Origin: Lumbricus terrestris
Taxonomy: Eukaryota > Annelida > Clitellata > Crassiclitellata > Lumbricidae
DNA length: 64,000 bases
Assembly: GCA_949752735.1 (NCBI GenBank)
Contig: OX457036.1
Span: 12,660,107 to 12,724,106, forward strand
Direction of reading: 5' to 3'
The notes beneath the pieces were generated by a model. The model was given only the letters and a program-made list of their open reading frames with translations. It had not been told where the DNA came from and made no database searches. Each line of letters starts with the position of its first letter. Position 1 is the stretch's first letter. Both the position numbers and the translations under genes were made by a program. Shown here in pieces: positions 28,496 to 40,300 of this stretch.

Positions 28496-28665
28496 TGTGT
28501 GGCCGAGTGGGTTGTAGCCCGCTCGCCGCGCCGGCGGAGCGGGTTCGATTCCCCGGTCGGATCTTTACATAGGCTACTGCGGGTGGCTCGGTCGCAATAT
28601 AAACGTGGAGTCGACGCTGATCATCTTTGATATGAAAAAGAGTCGTTAAACCCCAACATTTCATT
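28496..28665 (+). mobile_element. tRNA-derived SINE (family S3)
   Basis: TGTGTGGCCGAGTGGG (A box) and GGGTTCGATTCCCC (B box) form a tRNA-like head. A unique body ends AGTCGTTAAACCCCAAC. The tRNA fold is incomplete, which argues against a tRNA gene. Confidence 0.65.
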
Positions 28666-28848
28666 TTTTTGGTGTTTGAATAGCCCCTCAATGAATAATT
28701 TAAAAATGAAATAATGCATTATTTTATAAATAGACTACTATCACATAATGCAAGAACTGCGGTAAGCTACAGTGAACGATGTCTTGGCGGTCCAGAACCC
28801 GCTATGAGAGGCTGAGAGCTCACGAAGCTTCTCCAAACCCCCTTCCAG

Positions 28849-28884
28849 AGCCTTCTATTACTAATAGTGATAGAAGGCTCTGCC
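28849..28884. repeat. Near-perfect 36-bp palindrome
   Basis: CAGAGCCTTCTATTACTA is followed directly by TAGTGATAGAAGGCTCTG, its reverse complement apart from one base. There is no spacer. Confidence 0.85.
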
Positions 28885-29584
28885 CCTTACTCGGTTGATT
28901 CGGTTGCTCGTGGACTTGCTCACAGTCGAGTAAACACACCCTCCCCGCCCCATAAAATCCTGGCTACAGCTTTGCATAGACAATAATTAGACCAATTGGA
29001 TTAAACGTCTGACCTGTATAATAGTCCACTTACCACGGTGATGGCAGGAGAAGATTTTCGTCGTTATGGATCCTTCGAGTAGTGCGGTCTATTTGGCCTA
29101 CAACTACTGAATTATATATTATGTAGGCCTATATAATTATAGGCTAAGGCGAAACGATTTAAGCTACAACTGGCCCAAGTTTCACTGCAGGTGGTAGGCT
29201 ATGTTTAGGCCTTTTAGGCAGTCAATTCATGTGTTGGAAATTGTAAGCAGGCCTAATAGACCTACAACAAAGCATCTACAATGAACACTAAACTTTGGGC
29301 GTTTTCAGTTGTTGGTTTCGTGAACTCAGAGGATTCAAAAGCTGACAATTTTAGTCACAGCACTTACTTTAGGTTAATAATAACCTAGCACCGATCTAGC
29401 AAATAGATGTGGTTAAGAATGATTCTAAGCAGTCATATGTATGCAACATTTATCATATTCTCTTGCCCCTCAAGACATACGGCAACCATACAAAGGCCTA
29501 CACGTAGGCTATATGTATAGTTGTTGCAATAATCGCCATTTAGGTCTCGGTATGCCCGAATGCACCGTTATTGTTATTGCCGGT

Positions 29585-30048
29585 GAGTCGCGGTGACGCG
29601 AAACGGAGTATCCCCCCTGAAAGCTATCCGGGGGTATGAATTAATCTATCCCCCGGATGGAGTTAACCGGTCTATACTATCCGGGGGGATAAACCATTCT
29701 ATCCCCTTTTTTGAAAAATGCGCATAATAAAAACATTTATGTTGTAATCAAAATTTAAAGTGACTCTAATTGTTTTAAGTGTCCTAAGCAATGCTCAGAT
29801 AAAGGTAAATCGAATTTATTTAGTGACTTTGAGTGTTTTTAAGTGTTTTAAATGTTTTGAGTGCTCTAAAAACAGGGCAAAACAAATTATCTAGTAGGAA
29901 TAAACATACCTGTTAGTGTCTTTGTTCAAAACAAAGCAGATGAAAATTAATTTGCCAAAAAAACACACGCGGAGGCGATTTTTTTACTTTTTTTAATTTG
30001 GGAGGATACAATTAATACGGGGGATACTCTATTTCGTAACACCTGCAA
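29585..30048. mobile_element. TIR element V, copy 2
   Basis: Colinear with 27516-28137 at high identity, from GGTGACGCGAAACGGAGTAT to ATACTCTATTTCGTAACACC, but lacking the 146-bp MITE. No coding capacity. Confidence 0.75.
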
Positions 30049-30168
30049 ACAGACCAAGTCCCGATTTATCTTAGTGATCTTCGTGTAATTATGCTGTCCG
30101 TTCCAGATCGTAGATTCCTTCGCTCTGCCACGCACCTAGGTGACCTGCTTGTTCCTATGGCTTGAACT

Positions 30169-30388
30169 CATGGGCAGAGTTTGGTTTTCGTTTTTGGCGC
30201 GGGTCTAAAAAAACTTGGTCCAGAACGAGCGGCGTCGACAATATTTTCTCGTGTGACTTTTTTAGTCATTTGGTTGAAAGTTCTTGGGGGCTAAGCCCGA
30301 AAAAGATACCATTTACACGGTAAAACATGAATCTGGGACTTCTTGGGGAGGCTTAGCCCCCTCTAGCCCCTGATAAACTCCGCCCATG
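30169..30388. mobile_element. hAT-type MITE (220 bp)
   Basis: Termini CATGGGCAGAGTTTG and, inverted, CATGGGCGGAGTTTA. Perfect 8-bp duplication CTTGAACT at 30161-30168 and 30389-30396. Contains GTGACTTTTTTAGTCATTTG. Lies 650 bp upstream of the ADK start codon. Confidence 0.9.
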
Positions 30389-31040
30389 CTTGAACTTCCA
30401 CAGTGTTGCATCAAAGCATCGCTGTAGAGTGTAGGCTATGCTCGCTCGGTCCATAATTCCGGAATCCTGAATATGCGTTTAGAGCAGTCTCCGTACTGAA
30501 CTTTAATTGAACTTTCTTTGCTCCTTCTTGTGTTCCTTCTCGCGATGTTCGAGAACACGGCGAAATTAGCTGCTGAAGTTGATGCTACGGCTGCTTCTCG
30601 AGCTGTGCGTAGGCCCAATGCCAATTGTCAATCAGACTCATCATGCACGTCCTGAGGAAACTTCCGCTTCCAGCAAAAACAACCTATAACTTAAGCCCTA
30701 GATCTAATCCGTTTGTTCTACCGTGCCACTGTGTCAGTAAAGGATGTCAAACACTTTATTCTTCTAGAGTTCTTTTGCCCGCCATCAATTTTTTGTTTAC
30801 TTCTATTTAATGTGCTTTGACGTATAATTAACTGGGTGCGGTGTCGTATCATTATAAATAAACAAAGATTATAAATATTATCACTGTGGCTATACGCAGT
30901 TGACCTGACCTCTTTGTCTCTCATCTAGCCAGAAATAATTAGACAACTAATGACGTAACTACCGCGTCATCCTATAATTAGGCCTATCATCTTATATTGC
31001 GACAGGCTCTGATTGCGACACGACGACAAACGAGTCTAAA

Positions 31041-31311
31041 ATGGCGTCTACTAAAAAGTGAGTAGCCTATTGACCTACTAGCTGTCACCTAGCCTACAGC
31101 AAATCACTTCGCAGTTGCTTTTTCGCATTAATTTCTATACTAGACCATAATATAGTGCTATAGACAGTCTTAATTGATCGAGTGTCGATCTAGGCTAAGA
31201 TAAAAAAAACACTTATAGGCCTAAGTCAAGTTTAATCCTGACCAGAGCCTCGAAAATTTATCTGTAGGCCTAGGCCTAGTTTATAGATAATACTTAAAAT
31301 CGTAGCGTTGG

Positions 31312-31398
<87 letters not shown>

Positions 31399-34300
31399 TA
31401 CGACCGGTTAGCCGAGTTAGGCTATTTTATTTGTATAATAAAACAGCCGCTCATCAAACATCATTGCAGGCTATTGCAGGCCGTCTGTTTTGTTACTAGG
31501 CTATAGTTAAGAATTGTGATTTGTACCTGCGAATTGTTTCAATTGCATAACTGTATAGGCTCCAATCTGCAGTGTAGGCCTACTCTGTAACCGGCTGCGG
31601 TCTATCGAGTGTCGACCGGGTTGTTTCAATAAACGAAATGATATTGGTCTCTCACCTGGTCACCTGGTGCCGTCAGCTCTTGGAGCTCTGGCGATATTCT
31701 TGATGTATCCTCTCCAGTGTCCCCTCTCTCTTGATGCCTCTCTCAGCTCCTCCAAGTTCATGCCAGACTTTTACTGTACCTCATCCAACCATCTCTTCCT
31801 TGGTCTTCCGCGTCTCCTCCTTCCCTCACCGCATGCCGTCATCAGCTCCTTCTCCAAACCGTTAGATCTCATCACATGGCAATGTGCTCATCCTCAGTAG
31901 CCATTAAGTCACCCTCAGGCCTGAGGGTCTCACCCTTGGTGACTATCGTTGATTTCCTTCTTGGATACATCATGAATCTTCTTGGCAAAGATAAGGGGTG
32001 GTTTGCCATTGCCTTCCCCCCGTTTGCCGTCCGTGCCCGTTCGTTCACCCCTCCATACGGAGGGGTTACTAACAGGTCGCCCCACGAGAAGGTGGGCACG
32101 GTGGACTTTGGTTCGCCAGCCCAGGTCGGTTCCGAGTCTACGCTCCAATTGGAGTCGTCGGTCAGGTCTCCTCCCTGCTTTACTCACGTGAATGAGTGAC
32201 TGACAAACCTTTGCGACCCAGTCTCTACAGGCCTATAATTATGGTTAGCATAGGGCAAGGGCTGCCAGTTGTTTTCCATAGATGATTGAGAGCACGACAT
32301 TTTCATTGTTCGCATCTGGAGTAGGCCGAGGCCTACAGATATTTTGCATGTGATAACATGTTGCGATGTGATAACATTTTGTGATGTGATAACATGTTGT
32401 GATGATGTAGACGTGTTGCGCTGGTCCAATTTCACTCAGAAATTTAGCCCATCGAACCACTACAAACTGGTCTCAAGTGTCGTCTGGAGTCTAGACCTGA
32501 TAAGACTTGTAGACTAATAGGCATAGACCAATAATAAAATTATTCATATCGATCAATAGGTGAAGATTAAAATATTTACGTTCGCTAGATGGCTTCAATG
32601 GCGTTATTATTCAGCGTTGCCACTTCTTGGGTTTTTCACAAGATCTTGGGTTTTTCGATCCGAAGTTGGGAAATGGGTTTCTTTCAGGAATGTAGTGTAA
32701 TCACTGTCTTCTTCTTTGCTCTCTTCCGTCAGTCATGCGACGACGATGAGGCTCTCACATGACTTTGCCAGACTTGTCTATTTCTGATGAGATCCTTTGC
32801 TCCTGCAATCCCAATCGAAATACGAAATGTAATGTAAATATTCGAGAATTTCTCAGCGCCCACAAAAGGCACGTCAGGGAGATCAGCCTTCACCGGCGCT
32901 ATATCAAATCAAGTCCGCAATAGCCAGAGCTGCCGTTTTCGTTCCGATGCCAGGTCAAAATCCGGGAGGTCTTGAACTTGAGGTCTTTTTCTTGTTTTTT
33001 TACGGAAAAAAAGGAAATTTTTGGCATTTTCAGAAAATTCAGGACATTTTCGGGAATATTTGGACATTTTTTGGACAGATTTGCCCCGGATGACTAAAAA
33101 AGTCATCAGAATTTCAGGAGGGGAAATTCTGGACATCTTCAAAAGATTTGCTGAACTTGGTTTTTCTTGGGTTGTTTCGCCCTCCAACTTGGGTGTTTTC
33201 ATTTTTCAGAGTGGCAACGCTGGCGTTATTGTTGTTGATAGGATAGACCCTCGTTGAATGGTCGTCTTATTTATATTGTAACGATTCGGTTTTTGAAAAG
33301 AACTTCGCGTGCTTTTAAATATTTTGTTTGTGGAGTTTGCTTTACTAAATAATTTCTAAATGGCCGATAACCCGGATATTATGCGCGTGCATGCTTCACG
33401 ACCAAGACATGATAGCGTCGGAGGTGAAGACCATGTTATGGGTGGACATGTGTACGTAACTGTTGTCGATATTTGCAAAGTTGAAACAGTAATTATTGAC
33501 GAAACCTGGGTTGCAGTTATGGTAAACGTGTAGTTTAGCATCTTGCATTAGAGGCAGGTTTATTATTGAAGTGACACCACTACGACAGCTAAACGTGCGA
33601 TGGACAATGTCTGTTATACTGAGAAAGCTATTAGAACTTAGGCCTACTTAAGGTAGGCTATGCTTTTTCGGTCAGTTTCGGGTATTGGTGTACGGACCGG
33701 GTGCTTCCCTACGATGCTCGGGCACCCGTTGACAGCTCTACTGACCAGTGGCCATTGGGTCAGTGGGCAGATGAGATGGCCAGGGAGAGGACTGACAATC
33801 CACACTCGTATTTCGATGCTAAGAGGGTAAGATTGCGGTAATGTTTACCTTTAGCGTCCGAAATTATTTCAATGGTTTCAATTGTAGCATCCGATACTGT
33901 GGGTCGCCGATCTCTGCGTTCGGCCTCTAGAGGTGTCTTTATGGTTCCTTACGCCCGCACTGCCACTAGGCAGAACAGGGCATTTTCGGTCACTGGCCCT
34001 TCCGTTTGGAATGACCTTCCCTCTAACCTGCGTTCCCACCCTCGGAACACGTCGGGCTCATTCTATGAATTGCTTAAGACTTTTCTTTTTGGCCGTGCTT
34101 GGGTCGGGAGCGCCTCTGAGTAGACTCCTTGAAGGGGCGCTATATAAATTACATAGATAGATAGATAGATAGATTATATACTCCGGGTTTAAATGATCGT
34201 TTCACTATAGGCCTAATATTTAGATAACAATTATTTTTCGTCAATCCAGCTCCAGTTAGCAAGAACATTTTCATCAATCCAGCTCCAGTTAGGTATGACT

Positions 34301-37300
34301 ATTTTCATCAATCCAGCTTCCATTTAAGTAAGTTTCTGCAAGCAATCAGCAGTGAACGTGTTATATCAGTAACGGAACGTGTTAAAACACGGAACTGAAA
34401 ACACGGAGTATATATTATAGGATGATACATTGAAATAATTTCGGACGCTAAAGGTAAACATTACCAAGATTGCTAGCACTTCTTAGCCATGTCTGTATCT
34501 CCCATCAGACACTAGCTCAAAAGAACTGTCTTGGTGTTAATGCAACTTGTTAAAAAATATTTAGGCAGTAGGCCTATTTTCAGCTGTTAATAAAGATTTG
34601 TTGCCTTAAAATGCGTTTTTTATTTTTGCAGCGAAGGAGCGTTGTTTTGCCTTGGAAATCCTCTGCTGGACATGATTGCTAATGTCTCCAAAGAATTTCT
34701 AGACAAGTATTCTTCTTCTTAAATTACGTACCATTGGATGATACATTTGGATAAAACTGTCTTTGTAAATAGATGTGCAACCAAACATAAATACATATAT
34801 ATTTTACATGCATGATTACATACATACATATTTGCATACATATGCACACACTTACATGCATTCAGCACATGCCAAACTGATGTGTGCACTCAGGCCCACA
34901 TTTGGGTGGGTGCTTAGGGTGCTGCAGCCCCATGCTGCGATGCAACAGTTTTTTTTTATAGAGGGGCCCACAGCCCCACAGTTACAAATGTGCTTGGTGG
35001 CCTGGTGAGTTGTCAGAGTTGGAGGAGGCTCTGTCTTTTAAAGTGCAACTTTAATTATTACAACAGGCTAAGTGGCAGGACATTCATCCATCCATTTCAC
35101 AAGGCCATGTCAATGAACTCAAGCTTTCTAAATGAACTCTTTCAATCTGGGTCATGCTGGGATTAAAAGCCCAAACTCGGAGGTGAAAGTATCATCATTT
35201 GACAAATATATGCCATGACGAGAAACACGGTTTACGTTTTAATTGTGTGCTGTCTTTTCTTAAAAGTGCTATTCATAGCTACATTTTATTTGATTAGATT
35301 TTAAACTTTTTATTTTAAATATTTGATCGCTTTATAAATAATAATTATTTTAGTACAACTGGCTTAAAAGTGGAGTTTATTTAATAGGGAAATTGATTAG
35401 ATTCATATTTTAGCAAATTATGTGTGTAAATTTGGTAGAACTTTAGCAATGGTGGTAGCATTGTTTCTTTGTGTTCGGTTGTAATCATATGTTTCTTTCT
35501 CCAGATACAGTTTAAACAAAGAAGACTGCATTATAAGTAACGAGCTTCCTACTCCGCTGTGAGTTATTTAGACGAGACTTGGATCGTGTGGTAACATCTT
35601 GGTTGGCCGTAGAAATTATGTTATTCTTTATTATTTCTTCTTATCAGCTATCAGTGGAAGAATTTGTAAGATTTTTGACTGGACCTAACTTTTCTAATAA
35701 AAGAAATCAAAAATTGTTTTTGAGTCTTGAATTGTTTGCTCAGTGAAGAAAAAATTTTATTAAACCACATTTTATTATCCTCGTTCTCTGATGATTTCAT
35801 TTGACAATGCAAAAATACATAAAAAATTAAGCTAGATGGAAATTTGTTAATGGAAAATGCAGAAGGAATTCAAGTTGTTCCTGCTATGCTGTTTCATGAA
35901 ATCTGACCAAACAATGAATTTCTGCCAAGAATGTTGTTCAGAAATATTTATTTGCCACTTCATTTATTTATGGAACATTAGAAAACGTGATTGGTCGCAT
36001 AGACAAACTTGCCTTATAAATTGCATATGCTATTTTGCCACAATGGAATCTATTTATTGCACTGAATAGCACCTCTATTCTCGTAACATTTGAAATCTGG
36101 ATCTACTGTTAATTGCTGTATTATTTCAGCAGATTTTTTAAATTCAACAATTGAATATGCATTATGGTACGATGCTTTTCTTTTTTACATTTGAAAATTA
36201 TTAATTCCTTAACTGATAAGATCATGAGTGTTTTTTTGGTTTACTTGAAGTCTTCCACTGATGGCTGAGTTTATTCGCTGGTTATCGGTGAATATGTTTA
36301 GATACAGTTGCATGCTGTTGTGTATGATTTAGTTGATTATTGTAGATATGGCCTGAAACCCAATGATGCGATTATAGCCAGTGATAGGCATAGAGATATG
36401 TAAGTTGTGCTCTAAGCTTTTTTGAACACGTTTTGAAGTTGACTTTGCGGTTTTGAGGTTGACTTTGACCGAATTACATTTTTACGAAGGTTTTGTGTTT
36501 TATTGTTCCTCCACGCCATGTTTTGAGGTTGACTTTAACCAAATTACATTTTACGAAAGTTTGGTGTTTTAATGTTCCTCTACACCATGTTTTGAGGTTG
36601 ACTTTAACCAAATTACATTTTTACGAAAGTTTGGTGTTTTATAGTTCCTCCGCAATTTATGTTAACAAGCTTAAGCATAAGATTAGTCACTTAGTATCTG
36701 TACGGTGTGGACTTGCTGCTGGTTTATGAACCAATCTACTTAACAGTGAGTGGTGTTACTTTACCATGCATGCTGTATTGGTTAATGTCCCATGCAAGTA
36801 CTGCTGTGTGATGCTAACTTTTGACTTTTTGAGCATGATTCCTTTGTGCGTGCAGCCAGGATATGAGCATTTTGTAACTAATCATTATTATATTCTAAAT
36901 CAATTAGATTAACCACTAATTCTAATTATCTAATCAATAATTTGCTGTTGCCTGATCCAGATTCTAAATCTGAATGATTATCAAAATTTTCTAGTCAATT
37001 CTAATCGATTGAATTTAAAAATTGCATTTAAAGACTCGTTAGCAAATGTCCTGTCAAACTATTTGATTCGATTCAGTCAATGCTGCCAATTTCTGATGTG
37101 GTAACGGAAGGTTTTATAAATCAAATTAGAGCTTGACAAATTCACAAAGCAAATATGTGTATGAATTTTCTAATTGCTAATTAATTGATTAACAGTTTAG
37201 CCTATTATGCCCTCCCCTGCTTGTTACATGCAGGCCATACCATAAGATATGTCCCTTAATAATTTCACTTTGACGAGTCCACACTTGCTTTCAATGTTTA

Positions 37301-40300
37301 AATTTTATGCTTGTTGGCGGAATTTTTGCCTTTGAAGCTACTTTATGATTGATGTTTTGCTCGTTGTGTTTTTGTTAAGTCGTTTACTTTCTGTTTTTTT
37401 TACTTAAGACGTTCTGCTTCTGATGCATGTAGATTGTAGAATGTACCGTAGATATGCTTTGCAAGTGCAGTTTTGCTTTTAGGCTTTGCTTTATCGTTCA
37501 TATCTATAGTTCTGTTGTTCGTATCTATGGTTTGTCTTAGAACTGTTGATTAGCTTTTTCAAACTGTATATTTAGTTCAGATTGTTCTTAGAGTTCTTTA
37601 GCCTTTGTTGTCTGCTTTAGTTTATTTTTACATTCAAGTGTAACTTTTTAAATCAGTTAGTACAGATGTCTGTGTAAGAAAACAGATGTCTTAATATCTG
37701 AAGAAAGATTAGTCAACACATCTGATTTTATACTTAGCAGTAGTTCTACTTAATTTTAATCTATTTGGTTTAATTGTAGTCAGGCTGAAGAATTCATTTT
37801 GTGCTAATATAATTTGCTTTTTCAAATTATGCTTCTGATATTCTCTTCCAATAAATTAGTCTGATTATCTCAACTAATTTGTCAGAATAGCAATGAGATG
37901 CTGCGTGTTATAAAGATGGTTGGTGAAATAAACGTTCAAAATTTTCACTAGTAGATCCTGTTTAAAAAATGTTGCATGTTATAAAGTGTCATTTCTTTTG
38001 TGGCAAAAATGGAAGATGACTCTTTTGCTTTTGTTCATCATTTGCTTCAATAAACGGATTGATTGATTGATTGACAAGGAGGTCTTCTGTTTGTTACCTA
38101 AAACTGGTATAAGTATTAATTTTAAAAAGATGTAAAGAATATAAATTGTTATTACACAATACAGATGCCGTCGTCAAGTATCTTTAGAGGTAGCAGTACA
38201 TTAATAGTGTATTAAGCGGTCAGTACATTTGTTACAGTAGCTAGCAATTGCTGTCAGTGTTTGATGTTACATTACAGAACTTTGTTTGTTGTTACACATA
38301 GGTTTGAAGAGATGGCTACACAGTTCAGTGTGACGTACGTGCCTGGTGGAGCAGCACTCAACTCGATCCGCATTGCTCAGGTAGACTTATGCGCCCTTGT
38401 CATAGATCTGTCATATCAGGGACAAAAGTAAAATGGATGATCACTAACACACGAAATGAAACTGGACATTTCAGGAAATGTAGAGCATACTTTTAAGTCA
38501 ATGTTAGTGCTCGAAAATGCAGTAAATGCATATGTATGCACTGTTTCTGTACGTTGTATAATGTATATGCTAGCATAATGTTCAGTTACTTTTCTACTTA
38601 TGACTGTCAGAGCACTGATTGCTTGTTGATGAGCGTATTTGTATGTATATGTGTATGTATATGGACATTTTTATAGCGCCTTACAATAACCTCACGAAGG
38701 CGCTTAACGTAGCTATCCGACAGTTCTAAACAAGTGTGACCTTGAGAATGTTTCATGAGATACATGCAGTGCAGTACATGCAGTATCATGAATCATGGTT
38801 AATGGAAAACATTCTACGAATCAATCAATCACATAAATTTATATAGCACCCCTTCAAGATCTCTACTCAGAGTATAAAAATCCAATGCATGAAAATGCTC
38901 TGTGGGCCTACGTTGATGTACGAGGGCACAGGACTATCAAATTGTCAATTGTTCTTATTTGTTCTTAATGAATTTCAACACTGCTTGCAGGGACAGGAAT
39001 TGCTTTTTATTTATTTCTTATTATGTGTGCATAGGCAGTGGATCGAAGTCTAAACATGAGACAAAGCGTGGGGCTTGGTGGTGTAGTGGTGGCGCCGTTG
39101 CCTTGAAGCCGGAAGGTTCAAGGTTCGAATCCACCTCAAGTCGCCACGTAGGGACCCTGGGCAAGTCCTTCACTCGCAGTTGCTCAGCGCTTCGGCGTGA
39201 AACTCCGATGAAGTGTTCGCTCTGCATTCGGGAGCGCCTCTGAGTAGTGAGAGCTTGAAGAAACGCTATAACAAGTGCACACTGCTCATACAAACAAACA
39301 AACAAATGTGTGCAAATAAATACCATAGTAACATGTGGTTTATCAAGGATGGAAACCACAATTGTTTGATTTTCTACACTGTGTATCAGCCACGACCCAG
39401 TTTGTGCTCAAACGAATATAAAATTTTGTGAATTATTTAAAAAGTAAAAATTATTAGGTTAAGTGTCTAGGTACAATGGTACTTGCATAACTTTCTATGT
39501 ACATACATACTTTATCTGTGTGCTTAAGTACACACGTACTATGTCACTACTTAATCTGTGTGCGTAAGCATGTACGCACTGGGCTGTGTGCACAAGTATA
39601 AACACGTACGTGATCTGTGGTTTCTTGTAGTGGCTCATTGGCGTTCCAAAGGCAACGACTTTTATTGGTTGCATCAACAAAGACAAGTTTGGAGAGCAGA
39701 TGGAAAAGATCGTCAAAGAGGAAGGCGTCCACGCTTGCTTCCAGTACGACAGTTCCGAGCCAACTGGAACGTGTGCCGTCTGCTTAACCGGTCAAGACCG
39801 GTAATAATAATAATGACATTAATTATAACAATAATAATAATAGTATTAATAATAATGACAATTTCTATGGTGCCCTAACACAGCACGTGCCGTTACAAGG
39901 GTGCCTAAAATGCAATGATGCGCATTTCTGATATAAAGCACAATACAATACATCTACTTTTTTTTATTGCCCTTCTGCTAATGATCACACTAGACCATAC
40001 GATAGAATATTGATGGCGCATAGCGAAATTTTGTGAGTGAAGGACTTACTCAAGGAGTCAAGACTCATCGAACATTAGGGATGAGGAGGTCAACAAATGA
40101 GCAGTAGTAGAGTGCAAGGGGTGAACAGATGTCACAGAGAGAGGCTTATGCATATAGTCTGAGAGATATTGTGTGCAATAAAGATTGTGGTTATATTTAA
40201 TAATAATGGCTGTTTCATATTTTGTGACTGTCTCTTGTGCTTTCAGGTCTCTGAGCTCTAGTGACCGACGTGATCCCTTTTCTCCATTGCTTTCTTTCTG

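Noticed and set aside
28496..28566. Possible intact tRNA gene
   Set aside because: A and B boxes are present but the cloverleaf is incomplete and the sequence continues into a SINE body with a defined 3' end.
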